Positions 41,019 to 51,705 are shown, counted from the first letter of the stretch. The stretch: 64,000 bases of DNA from Clostridiales bacterium (GCA_021204025.1 JAJQAC010000042.1:1-64000), one strand, 5' to 3'. Translations and numbers: made by a program. Notes: a model not told the origin generated them from the sequence alone.

Positions 41019-43280
41019 ATGAAGTATAAGATTGATGTTGTGCGGATCCGGGAAAACTCCATCCAGCTAAACGGCTGGGCAATCGGCAAAAAGCCGGAGT
41101 CCGCCGCCACATTTGCCGTGCTGGATGAAAACCGTCAGCCGTTGTCGATTCGCTGCGTATCCACCCGCCGCGACGATGTGAGCCAGATTTATTATAAGAA
41201 GATATATGACCGGGATTATGGTTTTGATATTCAGTTTCCCTATGAGAGAGGGAAGGACTATTATCTTGTGATTACCTGTGACGGACGGACGGCCAGAATC
41301 AAATACAATGAGGAACTGATTGCGAAGCGTTCCAGTGTGGCGCATAAACGGCTGGAAAAGATCCATGATCTGATGAACATGGAGACGGTACGGGTTGCCT
41401 GGGAATTCTTTCAGAAGCATGGCATCAGGGCTCTTTTTCTGAAGTCCGTGCATAAAATTCAGGGACTGGATAACGACTATGAGTATTCGGAGTGGTATCA
41501 TCTGACGAAACCATCGGAGGAGGAGCTGCAGAAACAGCGGGAGACAAAGCTGACTTACGAGCCGCTTCTGTCGGTGGTCATCCCGGCATTTAAAACTCCG
41601 GAAAAGTATCTCAGGGAGATGCTGGATTCGATTCTTGCCCAGACTTATTCAAACTGGGAAGTCTGCGTGGCAGACGGTAGCCCGAAGGGAGAAGGGGCGA
41701 TCGTGCAGAAGGTCATGAAGGATTATCAGGCCAGGGATTCCCGGTTTCATTGCAGGAATCTTGGCGATAATCTCGGTATATCCGGCAATACCAACGCGGC
41801 AATGGAGCTTGCCGCGGGAGAGTATATTGTACTTGCAGACCATGATGACACGCTTCCGGAGCACGCGCTTTTTGAAGTGGCGTCGGCAATCAACGCCCAT
41901 CCGGACTGTGAACTGATCTATTCCGATGAGGATAAGCTGGATATGGATGGCGGAGCGCTTTTTGATCCACATTTTAAGCCGGATTTTAATCCGGATCTGC
42001 TGACAAGTGTGAATTATATCTGCCATCTGCTGGTGGTGAAGCGCGATTTATTAGATCGTGTGGGCGGTTTGCGCCATGAATATGATGGCGCCCAGGACTA
42101 TGACTTTATCTTCCGTTGTACGGAAAACGCGCGCGGGATCTTTCATATCCCGAAGGTGTTGTATCACTGGCGCTGCCATCAGAATTCAACGGCGAGCAAT
42201 CCGGAGAGCAAATTATATGCGTTTGAAGCGGGGGCACGCGCGATTATGGCGCATTATAAACGGATGGGGATCGAAGTTGCGCGGGTGGAGAAGGGCATTG
42301 ATTACGGGATTTACCATACTGTTTTCCGGATAGCAGGAGCGACGGCTCAGGCGGGAGTGGAACCGGAGACACTTCGTACGAAGGGCGGCCCGCTGATCTC
42401 GGTGATCATCCCGAATAAAGATCATTCGCGGGATCTGGATCTCTGTCTGCGGTCACTTCTGGAGCGGGCGACTTATCAGAATCTGGAGTTTATCGTCATC
42501 GAAAATAACAGCACACAGCAGGAAACTTTTGATTATTACCGGAACATAGAGGAAGAGTTTCCGCAGGTGCATGTGGTGATCTGGGAGCGGGAATTTAACT
42601 ATTCTGCGATTAATAATTTCGGTGTTCGCTTCGCAAAAGGGGAGTACCTGCTTTTCCTGAATAACGATACGGAGCTGATCGAGCCGACCGCGATCGAAGA
42701 AATGCTGGGTTTTTTACAGAGACCGGAGGTTGGAGCGGTTGGAGCAAAACTTTTATATGAAGATGGCACCATTCAGCATGCGGGCGTAGTGATCGGTTTC
42801 GGCGGCATCGCGGGGCATACGTTTATCGGGCTGCATGAGGCGGAAACCAGTTATTTTCACCGGGCAGCCTGCGCACAGGATTACAGTGCGGTGACAGCAG
42901 CGTGTATGATGACAAAGGCGTCGGTCTTTGCCGAGGTAGGCGGATTTACAGAGGAGCTTGCGATCGCGTTTAATGACATTGATTATTGCATGAAGGTCAG
43001 GGATAAAAACTATCTGATCGTGTACGCGCCGTACGCAAAGCTGTATCACTACGAGTCCAAATCTCGCGGCCTGGAGGATACTCCGGAAAAAGTAAAGCGC
43101 TTTAACGGGGAGGTCGCGATCTTTGCGAAACGCTGGCCGGATATTCTGAAAAACGGCGATCCTTATTATAATCCTAATCTGACACTTCGTAAGTCAAACT
43201 TTGCGCTACGGGATCTCCTGAAGGAAAAGATCGGAGAACCTTATCAGCTGGAGGGAATTGAACTTATGAAAAATCAATGA
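41019..43280 (+). CDS. Large GT2 glycosyltransferase with two catalytic domains
   Basis: A 753-residue protein. Residues 1-100 form a non-catalytic domain (IQLNGWAIGKK). The first GT2 domain begins at LSVVIPAFKTPEKYLREML near 185, with VLADHDDTLPEHA and IYSDEDKLD as metal-site motifs. The second begins at LISVIIPNKDHSRDLDLCL near 460, with LFLNNDTELIEP and a C-terminal FNDIDYCMKVRDKNY block. It likely adds two sugars or polymerises a repeat. It starts 6 bp after the GtrB-like gene and overlaps the next by 4 bases. Confidence 0.85.
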   Translation: MKYKIDVVRIRENSIQLNGWAIGKKPESAATFAVLDENRQPLSIRCVSTRRDDVSQIYYKKIYDRDYGFDIQFPYERGKDYYLVITCDGRTARIKYNEELIAKRSSVAHKRLEKIHDLMNMETVRVAWEFFQKHGIRALFLKSVHKIQGLDNDYEYSEWYHLTKPSEEELQKQRETKLTYEPLLSVVIPAFKTPEKYLREMLDSILAQTYSNWEVCVADGSPKGEGAIVQKVMKDYQARDSRFHCRNLGDNLGISGNTNAAMELAAGEYIVLADHDDTLPEHALFEVASAINAHPDCELIYSDEDKLDMDGGALFDPHFKPDFNPDLLTSVNYICHLLVVKRDLLDRVGGLRHEYDGAQDYDFIFRCTENARGIFHIPKVLYHWRCHQNSTASNPESKLYAFEAGARAIMAHYKRMGIEVARVEKGIDYGIYHTVFRIAGATAQAGVEPETLRTKGGPLISVIIPNKDHSRDLDLCLRSLLERATYQNLEFIVIENNSTQQETFDYYRNIEEEFPQVHVVIWEREFNYSAINNFGVRFAKGEYLLFLNNDTELIEPTAIEEMLGFLQRPEVGAVGAKLLYEDGTIQHAGVVIGFGGIAGHTFIGLHEAETSYFHRAACAQDYSAVTAACMMTKASVFAEVGGFTEELAIAFNDIDYCMKVRDKNYLIVYAPYAKLYHYESKSRGLEDTPEKVKRFNGEVAIFAKRWPDILKNGDPYYNPNLTLRKSNFALRDLLKEKIGEPYQLEGIELMKNQ

Positions 43281-44296
43281 GAAAGCAGAAAAAAACGATG
43301 AATCATGATACGGGAAAGAAAATTACCATTATTATCCCAAATTATAACGGACTACATTTTATGGAGCCGTGTCTGCGGGCATTAGAGAAGCAGACCTGTC
43401 AGGACTTTGACCTGCTGGTTGTGGACAACGGCTCTTCGGACGGCAGTGCGGAATGGCTGAAGGAACGGGAGATTCCGACTGTTTTTTTGGAGACGAATAC
43501 TGGCTTTTCGGGCGCGGTAAACCAGGGGATTCGTGCATCTGAGACTCCGTATGTAATCCTGTTAAATAATGATACAGAGCCGGAGCCGGATTATGTAGCG
43601 GAGCTGTTGAAAGCGATGGAAGCATCGCCCCGCATCTTTTCCGTCAGCCCCAAAATGGTTCAGCTCTATCACAGGGAGCTGGTTGACGATGCGGGCGATA
43701 TGTACAGCCTGCTGGGCTGGGCCTATCAGCGGGGAGTGGGTCAGGAAACGGAACGTTATAACCGTCCTTGTATGATATTTTCTGCCTGTGCCGGGGCGGC
43801 GATTTATCGCAGAGCGGTTTTTGATGAGATCGGTCTGTTTGATGAGATGCATTTTGCTTACTTGGAAGATATGGATGTGGGATACCGGGCAAAAATCGCA
43901 GGATACTATAACCGGTATTGTCCGGAGTCGGTTGTATATCATGTAGGGAGCGGAACCAGCGGTTCCAGGTATAATTCGTTCAAGGTGCGGCTGGCAGCGC
44001 GCAATAATATTTATCTGAATGTGAAAAACATGCCGTTTCTCCAGCTTGTGATAAACTTACCCTGGATCATCCTGGGTATGCTGGTCAAATATGTATTTTT
44101 CAGGAAACGGGGCTTCGGGAAAGATTATCTTGCCGGGCTGTGGGAGGGCCTTGTGACCTGCCACAAGACCAGGAAAGTGCCATACGAGAAAAAGCACCTG
44201 GTGAATTATCTGGCGATCGAATGGGAACTGATCTGGGGAACCGTTGTGTATGTGGCAGAATTTTCGAGACGTCAGCTCCGAAAATCCAAATATTAA
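43277..44296 (+). CDS. GT2 glycosyltransferase (rhamnosyltransferase-like)
   Basis: A 339-residue GT2 enzyme. KITIIIPNYNGLHFMEPCLR opens the domain, LLVVDNGSSDGSAEWL and ILLNNDTEPEPDYV contain the nucleotide-sugar and metal motifs, and FAYLEDMDVGYRAKIAGYYN is the usual acceptor-side ED-rich block. A C-terminal hydrophobic segment (LVINLPWIILGMLVKYVFF) may anchor it. The ATG at 43277 overlaps the preceding stop; ATG 43298 is an alternative start. Confidence 0.85.
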   Translation: MRKQKKTMNHDTGKKITIIIPNYNGLHFMEPCLRALEKQTCQDFDLLVVDNGSSDGSAEWLKEREIPTVFLETNTGFSGAVNQGIRASETPYVILLNNDTEPEPDYVAELLKAMEASPRIFSVSPKMVQLYHRELVDDAGDMYSLLGWAYQRGVGQETERYNRPCMIFSACAGAAIYRRAVFDEIGLFDEMHFAYLEDMDVGYRAKIAGYYNRYCPESVVYHVGSGTSGSRYNSFKVRLAARNNIYLNVKNMPFLQLVINLPWIILGMLVKYVFFRKRGFGKDYLAGLWEGLVTCHKTRKVPYEKKHLVNYLAIEWELIWGTVVYVAEFSRRQLRKSKY

Positions 44297-44361
44297 GAAT
44301 TTTTTTATAGTACAAAATCCCGGTTTCGTGTATAATCACTGAGATGTAGATATTATGAGAA

Positions 44362-44640
44362 CCTGCTGACGTAACTTGTGACAAGTTGTATGATATATGC
44401 CGACAAAGTAGTCTCTGCAGGGAAGAATATCCGCAGAGGACATTTTTCACGTCGGCACTTAACGAACCGGATGTTTTTCCGGTGAGTTTATGCCTTAGTA
44501 TCCCTATGACGTGTCAGTGACACGTCATAGGGAGTACCGCTACGTGAAAACCTAAGTGCGAACGGTCCTCGGAGGATATTCTTCCCTGCAGAGACGGACT
44601 CCTTGCATATAACGCAACTTATGGCAATTCGTCGGCAGGA
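44362..44640. repeat. Long nested palindromic element, family B, long copy
   Basis: The 44297-44657 gap holds one near-palindrome. Outer ends CCTGCTGACG and CGTCGGCAGG are complementary. Inside, GTCTCTGCAGGGAAGAATATCC (44411-44432) pairs with the region at 44573-44594. At the centre, CCCTATGACGTGTCA and TGACACGTCATAGGG (44502-44532) form a 15 bp stem. A 95-base core is shared with the element in the lspA leader. TATAAT at 44331 might serve the next gene but has no good -35. Confidence 0.65.
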
Positions 44641-44657
44641 TTCAGGGTGGCACATTT

Positions 44658-46073
44658 ATGATAAAGGACAATCAGAAAAAGTTTAATCGCCTCCATGTCG
44701 TGATTGACGCGCTGGTGATTGCGTCAGCGTATGTTCTGAGCTGGTTTTTGATTATCGGAAGCGGCTGGTTCCATTCGGAAAACCAGGTGCTCCCTCCGCA
44801 GTTTTATCTGGGCGCACTTGCAGCGATCGTTCCGGTGTATCTGCTGTTGTATACGTGCTTTCATCTTTTTACGCCAAAGCGTGTGCAGAGCCGGCGGCCG
44901 GAATTTGCCAATATCTGCAAGGCAAATATTACAGGACTGCTGTTATTTTCACTGGTTTTGTTCCTGGGAGGGAAAAATCCGTATCTTTATAACTATTCCA
45001 GAAAACTGGTAATCGTTTTCTGCCTGGTCAATATTGCGGCGGAGACGCTGGAACGGAATCTGATTCGCAGCGCGCTGCATTCCATACGCGCCAAAGGATA
45101 TAATCAGAAACATATGGTTTTAGTCGGTTACAGTCGAACCGCCGAGCGGTATATCGACCGTGTTCTGGCGAATCCGGAGTGGGGATACCAGATTAAAGGG
45201 ATCCTGGATGATCACAGAGAATGGGGGTCTCAATATCGGGGCATCAGTGTCCTTGGGAAAATCAGCGACCTGGAGGGGATCCTCGATCTGAATGAACTGG
45301 ATGAGATCGCGATCACACTGAGTATTCAGGAATACGCGAATCTGAAGGAGATTGTGGCTTCCTGTGAGAAATCCGGCGTACACACCAAATTTGTTCCGGA
45401 TTATAATGACTTTATCCCGACAAGGCCGTATATGGAGGATGTTCAGGGACTTCCGGTGATCAATATCCGCCATGTCCCGCTGAATGATCCGTTAAATGCG
45501 TTTATGAAACGGGCGGTAGATCTTTTTGGCGCAGTGGTGGCGCTGATCCTGTTTTCACCGATTATGCTGATAACAGTCGTCCTGATCAAATGTACGTCGC
45601 GTGGCCCGGTTTTATACCGGCAGGAAAGAGTCGGTCTGCATAATCGTCCGTTTACGATGTATAAATTCCGTTCCATGGAAGTGCAGGATCCGAAAAAGGA
45701 AAAAAGTAAATGGACAACCATTCATGATCCGCGGGTGACGCCGATCGGAAAGATCATCCGCAAAACAAGTATCGATGAGATGCCGCAGTTGTTTAACGTG
45801 CTGGCGGGACAGATGAGTCTGGTAGGTCCGCGGCCGGAGAGACCGTTCTTTGTAGAACGTTTCAAGGAAGAGATTCCTCGCTATATGATCAAGCATCAGG
45901 TCCGTCCCGGTATGACCGGATGGGCGCAGGTGAACGGACTCAGAGGCGACACTTCGATCGAGAAGAGGATTGAACACGACCTCTATTATATTGAAAACTG
46001 GACGTTGGGATTTGATTTCAAAATTTTATTTCTGACATTTTTCAAAGGATTTATTAATAAAAATGCCTATTAG
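44658..46073 (+). CDS. Polyprenyl-phosphate sugar-phosphotransferase (initiating transferase)
   Basis: A 471-residue membrane enzyme of the WbaP/CpsE type. Four N-terminal membrane segments are followed by a cytoplasmic NAD-binding-like domain ([20 protein letters not shown]) and a fifth membrane segment ([20 protein letters not shown]). The catalytic domain has [40 protein letters not shown] and [15 protein letters not shown]. It transfers a sugar 1-phosphate to undecaprenyl phosphate, the first step of polymer assembly. The LCP gene starts 17 bp downstream. Confidence 0.93.
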   Translation: MIKDNQKKFNRLHVVIDALVIASAYVLSWFLIIGSGWFHSENQVLPPQFYLGALAAIVPVYLLLYTCFHLFTPKRVQSRRPEFANICKANITGLLLFSLVLFLGGKNPYLYNYSRKLVIVFCLVNIAAETLERNLIRSALHSIRAKGYNQKHMVLVGYSRTAERYIDRVLANPEWGYQIKGILDDHREWGSQYRGISVLGKISDLEGILDLNELDEIAITLSIQEYANLKEIVASCEKSGVHTKFVPDYNDFIPTRPYMEDVQGLPVINIRHVPLNDPLNAFMKRAVDLFGAVVALILFSPIMLITVVLIKCTSRGPVLYRQERVGLHNRPFTMYKFRSMEVQDPKKEKSKWTTIHDPRVTPIGKIIRKTSIDEMPQLFNVLAGQMSLVGPRPERPFFVERFKEEIPRYMIKHQVRPGMTGWAQVNGLRGDTSIEKRIEHDLYYIENWTLGFDFKILFLTFFKGFINKNAY

Positions 46074-46090
46074 CTAAAAGAGGAACAGTG

Positions 46091-48142
46091 ATGAGCAAAG
46101 ATTATGACGACCCTGGGAAAAAGCCGGTTTCCAGAGACTTAAGTTTCCTGGATGATACCGGGGAGCGTCTGGCTGCGGACAATGCCGGGAAAAAGGAGCC
46201 ATCGTCCCGCAGAGCAGCGCGGGTACAGAAAAGTCAAAAGAGAAAACGGCGTGAGAAAAAACCGGCAAAGGCGCCGCTTACGCTCCATCAGGAGAGGGAG
46301 CAGCGTAAACGGAGAAAGCGTCGGCGCATTCTGGTGATGATCGTCGCGGAGTGTATCGCGCTTGCGCTGATATTTGGATATGGGTATTTCCTTCGTCGAT
46401 GGAATCAGATCCAGCGGCCTGATTTTAATGAAGAAGAGATCAAAAATAATGATCTGGATATGGATACCATCGAAACGATGAAAGGATACTGGACGATTGC
46501 GATCTTTGGCGTGGACGCCCGTGACAAGGCGCTGACCAAGAGTACGAATGCGGATGTCAATATTATCTGTAATATTAATCTGGATACGGGTGAGATCAAG
46601 CTGGTTTCCGTATATCGGGATACTTATCTGAATATTTCGAAAAACGGAACTTATAATAAGATCAATCAGGCGTATTTTATCGGCGGTCCGGAACAGGCTG
46701 TGTCAGCGTTGAACCGCAATCTGGATCTCAATATTACGGATTATATGACGTTTAACTGGAAAGCGGTCGCGGATGCGATTAATGTGCTGGGCGGTGTGGA
46801 TATCGAGATTTCAAAAGCAGAATTCTACTATATCAATTCGTTTATTACAGAGACAGTCAATGTGACCGGCATCGGTTCCACGCAGCTGACAAGCGCGGGG
46901 CTGAATCATCTGGACGGAGTGCAGGCGGTTGCTTACGGCCGGCTGAGACTGATGGACACGGACTATGCCAGGACGGAGCGCCAGAGAAAGGTGATCCAGC
47001 TGGCGTTTGAGAAAGCAAAAAAGGCGGATCTGGATACGTTAAACCGGGTACTGGCAACGGTATTTCCGCAGGTGGCGACCAGTATCAATGTCAATGACAT
47101 TTTTAACAGCTTAAAGATTATTAACCGTTACCATCTGGGGGAGACGACCGGTTTTCCGCAGGCGCGCGGTGACGCCAATATGGGTAAGAAGGGTGCCTGC
47201 GTGATTCCGCAGACGCTGGTCAGCAATGTCATCAAGCTGCATGAATTCCTTTTTGGCGAAGAGGATTATACGCCATCTTCCACGGTGCAGACAATCAGTG
47301 AGAAGATTGCGGCAGACTCCGGTATGTATAAAGAAGGTTCTTATGTGGAGTCTGTGGGTACGGACGGCGGCGTGATCCAGTCTGCCAAGGCGTCGAAGGC
47401 CGCGGAGGCATCATCATCTGCGGAAGAAGATGATAAGAAGTATGCGGTAATTTATGTACTGGATGAAGATGGAAATAAGGTGAAAAAGACCGTTGTGATG
47501 GAGACAGACGCAGACGGTGACGCGATTGAGCCTGAGACAGACGCGGATGGAATTTCTACAGAATGGGTACTGAATTCCGATGGAAAACTGGTGAGAAAGT
47601 CTTCGTCGTCATCATCCGGTACAGGAGAGACAGACACCGAGGCTGAGACGGATGAAGACGGCAACACGATTTTGACCAATAAGGCTCCGGGAGATTCTGA
47701 TGATCCGGAAGATGAGACGGATGAGGATGGAAATAAGGTAAGTTCGAGCACAAGCTCGGGGACGGGCCTGCGGCCGGGATTTTTAAGTGAGACAGATGAA
47801 GATGAGAGCGATGATGAGGATGATAGTGATAGTACCTCGATAAGCCCGACGAGTTCCGGAAGCAGTACCTCGACAAGTCCGACGAGCTCCGGCACATCGG
47901 TTTCTGCAAATCCGACGTCGGCGTCCGGTTCTGCGAGTGAGAGCAGCAGTACCTCGCCGACTGCGGCGACAACGATCGTTCAGCAGGCTCCGGGAACGAC
48001 ATCAGCGGATGGTACGACAAACAGTCCGTCGCCGACTGCGGCTACGAGTGCGGAGACAATCAGCAGCGGTCCGGGAAGCTCGTCTGCGTCCTCGACGACG
48101 ATCACACCGACCAGCGGCACGGTATCCGGACCGGGACAATAG
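46091..48142 (+). CDS. LytR-CpsA-Psr (LCP) family protein with a long low-complexity tail
   Basis: A 683-residue protein. The cytoplasmic N terminus is very basic, followed by one membrane helix near residue 80 (ILVMIVAECIALALIFGYGY). The LCP domain (about 130-400) has VDARDKALTKSTNADVNII, SVYRDT and HLDGVQAVAYGRLR with the Arg cluster that binds lipid pyrophosphate. Residues 440-683 are acidic and Ser/Thr-rich with TDEDGN-type repeats. LCP proteins attach polymers from lipid carriers to peptidoglycan. ATG 46091 follows AGAGGA by 7 bp. A strong terminator ends the locus. Confidence 0.9.
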   Translation: MSKDYDDPGKKPVSRDLSFLDDTGERLAADNAGKKEPSSRRAARVQKSQKRKRREKKPAKAPLTLHQEREQRKRRKRRRILVMIVAECIALALIFGYGYFLRRWNQIQRPDFNEEEIKNNDLDMDTIETMKGYWTIAIFGVDARDKALTKSTNADVNIICNINLDTGEIKLVSVYRDTYLNISKNGTYNKINQAYFIGGPEQAVSALNRNLDLNITDYMTFNWKAVADAINVLGGVDIEISKAEFYYINSFITETVNVTGIGSTQLTSAGLNHLDGVQAVAYGRLRLMDTDYARTERQRKVIQLAFEKAKKADLDTLNRVLATVFPQVATSINVNDIFNSLKIINRYHLGETTGFPQARGDANMGKKGACVIPQTLVSNVIKLHEFLFGEEDYTPSSTVQTISEKIAADSGMYKEGSYVESVGTDGGVIQSAKASKAAEASSSAEEDDKKYAVIYVLDEDGNKVKKTVVMETDADGDAIEPETDADGISTEWVLNSDGKLVRKSSSSSSGTGETDTEAETDEDGNTILTNKAPGDSDDPEDETDEDGNKVSSSTSSGTGLRPGFLSETDEDESDDEDDSDSTSISPTSSGSSTSTSPTSSGTSVSANPTSASGSASESSSTSPTAATTIVQQAPGTTSADGTTNSPSPTAATSAETISSGPGSSSASSTTITPTSGTVSGPGQ

Positions 48143-48153
48143 AAAAAAGAAAG

Positions 48154-48193
48154 TATAAAAAATGTGCGTGTTTTTACACGCACATTTTTTATA
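48154..48193. terminator. Terminator after the LCP gene
   Basis: A perfect 17 bp stem (TATAAAAAATGTGCGTG with its complement) around a six-base loop, with T-rich 3' arm. Confidence 0.88.
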
Positions 48194-48273
48194 AACATAT
48201 CACAATTCCAACACAAAAAGCGGCTATATTCTCTTATAACAAAGTTCAGAACACATGAAAGGAGATTAAGATC

Positions 48274-49809
48274 ATGTTTGAAGAAGATAAATATACAAAT
48301 GATAATCATAACAGTCAGTCAGAGGACGGGATGCAGGTGCCGCAGGCTTATGAGATGAGGGGTGAGCAGCAGGAAACCGGTACGGGTCAGCCGACAACAT
48401 ATACCGGGCAGTCGGCAGGTTACACCGGACAGCAGGCAGAGAACAGCAGACAGCAGACCGTGGGCGCCGGGCAGACGGCGGCATATACCTCACAGGAAAC
48501 CATGGGAAGCGGACAGCGGACAGCTGAGAGCGGATACCGGGAAACAAACCGTATGGATATGTCTTATATGCCGGAGGAACCGGTGCGCAGCAGAGGCAGG
48601 CAATCCGGAGGCAAAAAGGTTGCAGGACTGGTAGCCGGAGCGTTATTGTTTGGCGTAGTAGCCGGCGGTACCATGTTTGGCGTGAATACGGCGGCGGAAT
48701 ACATGAAGAACCGTCTGGCTCCGGTAAACGCAGCGGAAGAAACAGAGCCGGAGGTTACCGTTTCTAAGGCGGAAACGCAGGCGGCAGAGGCGTCGCCGGC
48801 GATCCAGATCGACGTCGCCAAGATTGTAGAGGATGCGATGCCGTCAGTGGTGGCGATCAATAATACGATGGTGACCAGACAGCAGACGTGGTTTGGATTC
48901 AGCCAGGATGTGGAGACGGCCAGCAGCGGTTCCGGCATTATCGTGGGACAGAATGATGAAGAACTGTTGATTGTAACGAATAATCATGTGGTGGAATCAG
49001 TAAAGGATACAACCGTTACCTTTATTGACGACAGTCAGGTGGCAGCAGTGGTGAAAGGTACGGATTCGGAGAGTGATCTTGCGGTGATTGCGGTGCCGCT
49101 GGAGGATATCGGTGAAGAGACGATGGCACAGATCAAGATCGCGACAATCGGAGATTCGGATGAATTGAAAGTCGGCGAGGGTGTGATCGCTATCGGTAAC
49201 GCGCTTGGTTATGGGCAGTCGGTAACCGTAGGTGTTGTCAGTGCGCTGAACCGTGAGGTGAAGACGGATGAGTCCACGAGCCAGAACCTTCTGCAGACGG
49301 ATGCGGCCATCAACCCCGGCAACAGCGGCGGCGCGCTTTTGAATATGCGTGGTGAGCTGATCGGTATTAACGCGGCAAAATATTCTTCGACCTCGGTGGA
49401 AGGCATGGGATACGCGATTCCGATCTCTCAGGCAGAAGACATCATCAACGAACTGATGAATAAGCGCACACATATTGTTGTCGAGGAATCCAAACAGGGT
49501 TACCTTGGTATCCAGGGCAACAATATTGATGAGAGCGCCGCAGAGATGTATGGGATGCCGCGTGGTGTGTATGTCTATAAGATTATGGAAGGAAGCGCGG
49601 CAGCGGCTTCTGATCTGAGAGAAAAGGATATCATCACCAAGTTTGACGGTCAGACAGTAAAAACAATGGCAGAGTTAAAGACGATGCTGACCTATTATGA
49701 GGCAGGGTCGACGGTCGATCTCACAGTACAGACGCTCCAGGATGGAGAATATGTTGAGAGAACTGTGACGATTACGCTTGGCGAGAGGGAAGAGGCTGAG
49801 ACCAACTGA
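48274..49809 (+). CDS. htrA: HtrA/DegP-type membrane-anchored serine protease
   Basis: A 511-residue protease. Residues 1-105 are cytoplasmic, Gln/Thr/Gly-rich and repetitive. One membrane helix follows (VAGLVAGALLFGVVAGGTMF). The trypsin-like domain has His in VTNNHVVE, Asp in SESDLAVIAV and Ser in NPGNSGGALL. A C-terminal PDZ domain starts near 405 (GYLGIQGNNIDE). It would degrade or refold damaged exported proteins at the membrane surface. ATG 48274 follows AAAGGAGA. It lies between the polysaccharide locus and a convergent subtilase gene. Confidence 0.95.
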   Translation: MFEEDKYTNDNHNSQSEDGMQVPQAYEMRGEQQETGTGQPTTYTGQSAGYTGQQAENSRQQTVGAGQTAAYTSQETMGSGQRTAESGYRETNRMDMSYMPEEPVRSRGRQSGGKKVAGLVAGALLFGVVAGGTMFGVNTAAEYMKNRLAPVNAAEETEPEVTVSKAETQAAEASPAIQIDVAKIVEDAMPSVVAINNTMVTRQQTWFGFSQDVETASSGSGIIVGQNDEELLIVTNNHVVESVKDTTVTFIDDSQVAAVVKGTDSESDLAVIAVPLEDIGEETMAQIKIATIGDSDELKVGEGVIAIGNALGYGQSVTVGVVSALNREVKTDESTSQNLLQTDAAINPGNSGGALLNMRGELIGINAAKYSSTSVEGMGYAIPISQAEDIINELMNKRTHIVVEESKQGYLGIQGNNIDESAAEMYGMPRGVYVYKIMEGSAAAASDLREKDIITKFDGQTVKTMAELKTMLTYYEAGSTVDLTVQTLQDGEYVERTVTITLGEREEAETN

Positions 49810-49855
49810 CAACGTGCATGCTGAAAACAAGCTGTCCGTGTAACCTGTCGATAGC

Positions 49856-49898
49856 AAACGCCAGATAAATCCGGCGTTTACAATAACCCCTTCGGGGG
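49856..49898. terminator. Double hairpin between htrA and the convergent subtilase gene
   Basis: AAACGCC/GGCGTTT (49856-49879) and CCCC-TTCG-GGGG (49887-49898) are two stems in the 96 bp convergent gap, likely serving both genes. Confidence 0.65.
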
Positions 49899-49905
49899 CT
49901 GCAAA

Positions 49906-51705
49906 TTAAAGAAGAGCAAGAGTCTGATAGAGATCCAGTTTTCCAAACCCCCATTCACGGTTGGGGTAGGTGAAGGCTGGATTTCTTGTTGCCCCGCGGA
50001 TGAGCATGGATTTAGCGGCAGCGGGGCTGAGAGCCGGGTCATTGCCGTCTGTGATCGCCCAGGTAAAAAGATCAGCGACAGCGCCTGCAGTGACAGCCGC
50101 GGCAGCGGAGGTTCCGGTCATCCGGGTAAAACGAATTTCATCGGCCTGGCCGGACAAAGAGCGAGATAGCGGCTTCGCGGCTCCCTGGACATCGACGCCG
50201 GGTGCGGCAAAGTCCGGTTTGACGCGGCCACTGCGGGTAAAACCGCGGCTGCTGTGGATATCGATGCCGCCGGACAGATGACTGAAAGCGGCTGCTGTGA
50301 TGGGCATGGCGGCATTGCCGGGATCCGTGATGATCGTGTCCGGATCCGGTTTTAAAAAGAACGTATCTTCAGAAAGAAACTGCCGCATGGGAAGCCAGAT
50401 GTGAAACTCTCCCGCAGCCGGTATGTCCGGATAGACAAGCAGATGCCAGATGCCGGGAGTCGCATTCTGAAAACGCATAAAGATGAGCTGACTGCCGGAA
50501 CCGGACTCATAGTTAACATAATTAAGAGAAATCTCGGTTTTTGACAGGCGAAAAGGGATTTTTGTATTTTTGCCCAGAGCAAGCGGAATCTGGCGGATCG
50601 TTTCGCCGGAGGGTGAGACAAAACCAACGGTAAACAGGTTCGGCTCCCGGGTCCAAAGTTCCATACAAAAGCTCTGATTCTCTGCACCTATCCGCAGTTG
50701 TACGTCGTCATATTCCGAGTCGGCCTCTGTGAGTCCGTGATAATGATGCCGGGAACCAGTCTCGTTACCGGCTCCGGTTACCGCGGCGACACCGGGATAG
50801 CCGGTAAGGAAGTTCAGCTGTTCGCAAAAGGGAGAAGAACCATCATGACTGCCCTGACTGGTGCCGATACCCAGGCAGATAACCAGCGGCAGCTGATGCT
50901 GCTGTGCGAGACGGACCAGCCAGGCAGTCGCCGTCATAAGATCGTTTTCCTGATAGGCGGGAATGCCGTCAGGAATGAGAAAATAGTCCTTCAGATACTG
51001 CTTGGCGGGTTTCAGCCTGACAGCGGCGATCAGTGCTGCCGGTGCGGCGCCTGAAAAAGCAACAGGCGGCGCGACGTCCCGGCCGGCAGCGACACTTGCC
51101 ATAAAGGTGCCATGCCCGTTTTCGTCCTGCCGTGGAACGAGAACAAACGGATCATCTCCGCTATGCAGACGTGCGAGCGCGCGGTTGATTTCTTCCTGTG
51201 AGTAGATCATTCCGTAAAAAGAGTTGGAATCAGGAGTATCATTTACAACCGGGAAATCGTCAGAAACTTCTGTGAAAGTTGTTTTTGCAGGTGTTTTATC
51301 AGAACTGGCGGTCTGATCCCAGATCGCCAGGATGCGCGTTGTCCCGTCCGTATTCTGGAAGAGAGGATTGGTGTAGTCAATGCCGGTATCGATGAAACCG
51401 ATCAGAACGCCGCGCCCATTGGCAAGAAGCGAAGGCTGATTGACAGCTTTGAGAATACCGGACGTTTCCACTGCGCCCGTGTCCAGGAGTCCGTAAATCT
51501 TGGGAATCGAAGCGTAAGTGTAATCCGAGATATTCAGATCACGGATATTTTCCGCGTTTGCGTAAATGACAGCATAATTCTGATCAATGACCTGGATACA
51601 GGATGTTCTGGCCAGTTCATCCAGCTGCTCTGAGGCGGTGTGCAGATATTGTATGATAAAATCCTCATAGGCGTCCGAAGCCGGATCATACAGGCAGGAA
51701 GTCAT
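49906..51705 (-). CDS. S8 subtilisin-family peptidase, Csp-like
   Basis: A 599-residue subtilase. The catalytic triad is complete: Asp in GVLIGFIDTGIDY, His in NGHGTFMASVAAG and Ser in TRMTGTSAAAAVTAGAVA. A jelly-roll-like insert of about 130 residues between His and Ser (residues 340-460) is typical of clostridial CspB/CspC-type proteins, which process the spore cortex hydrolase or sense germinants. No signal peptide is visible. It is a single gene with AAGGTG before ATG 51705. Unlike CspC pseudoproteases it keeps all three residues. A general protease role is possible. Confidence 0.82.
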   Translation of the reverse strand: MTSCLYDPASDAYEDFIIQYLHTASEQLDELARTSCIQVIDQNYAVIYANAENIRDLNISDYTYASIPKIYGLLDTGAVETSGILKAVNQPSLLANGRGVLIGFIDTGIDYTNPLFQNTDGTTRILAIWDQTASSDKTPAKTTFTEVSDDFPVVNDTPDSNSFYGMIYSQEEINRALARLHSGDDPFVLVPRQDENGHGTFMASVAAGRDVAPPVAFSGAAPAALIAAVRLKPAKQYLKDYFLIPDGIPAYQENDLMTATAWLVRLAQQHQLPLVICLGIGTSQGSHDGSSPFCEQLNFLTGYPGVAAVTGAGNETGSRHHYHGLTEADSEYDDVQLRIGAENQSFCMELWTREPNLFTVGFVSPSGETIRQIPLALGKNTKIPFRLSKTEISLNYVNYESGSGSQLIFMRFQNATPGIWHLLVYPDIPAAGEFHIWLPMRQFLSEDTFFLKPDPDTIITDPGNAAMPITAAAFSHLSGGIDIHSSRGFTRSGRVKPDFAAPGVDVQGAAKPLSRSLSGQADEIRFTRMTGTSAAAAVTAGAVADLFTWAITDGNDPALSPAAAKSMLIRGATRNPAFTYPNREWGFGKLDLYQTLALL

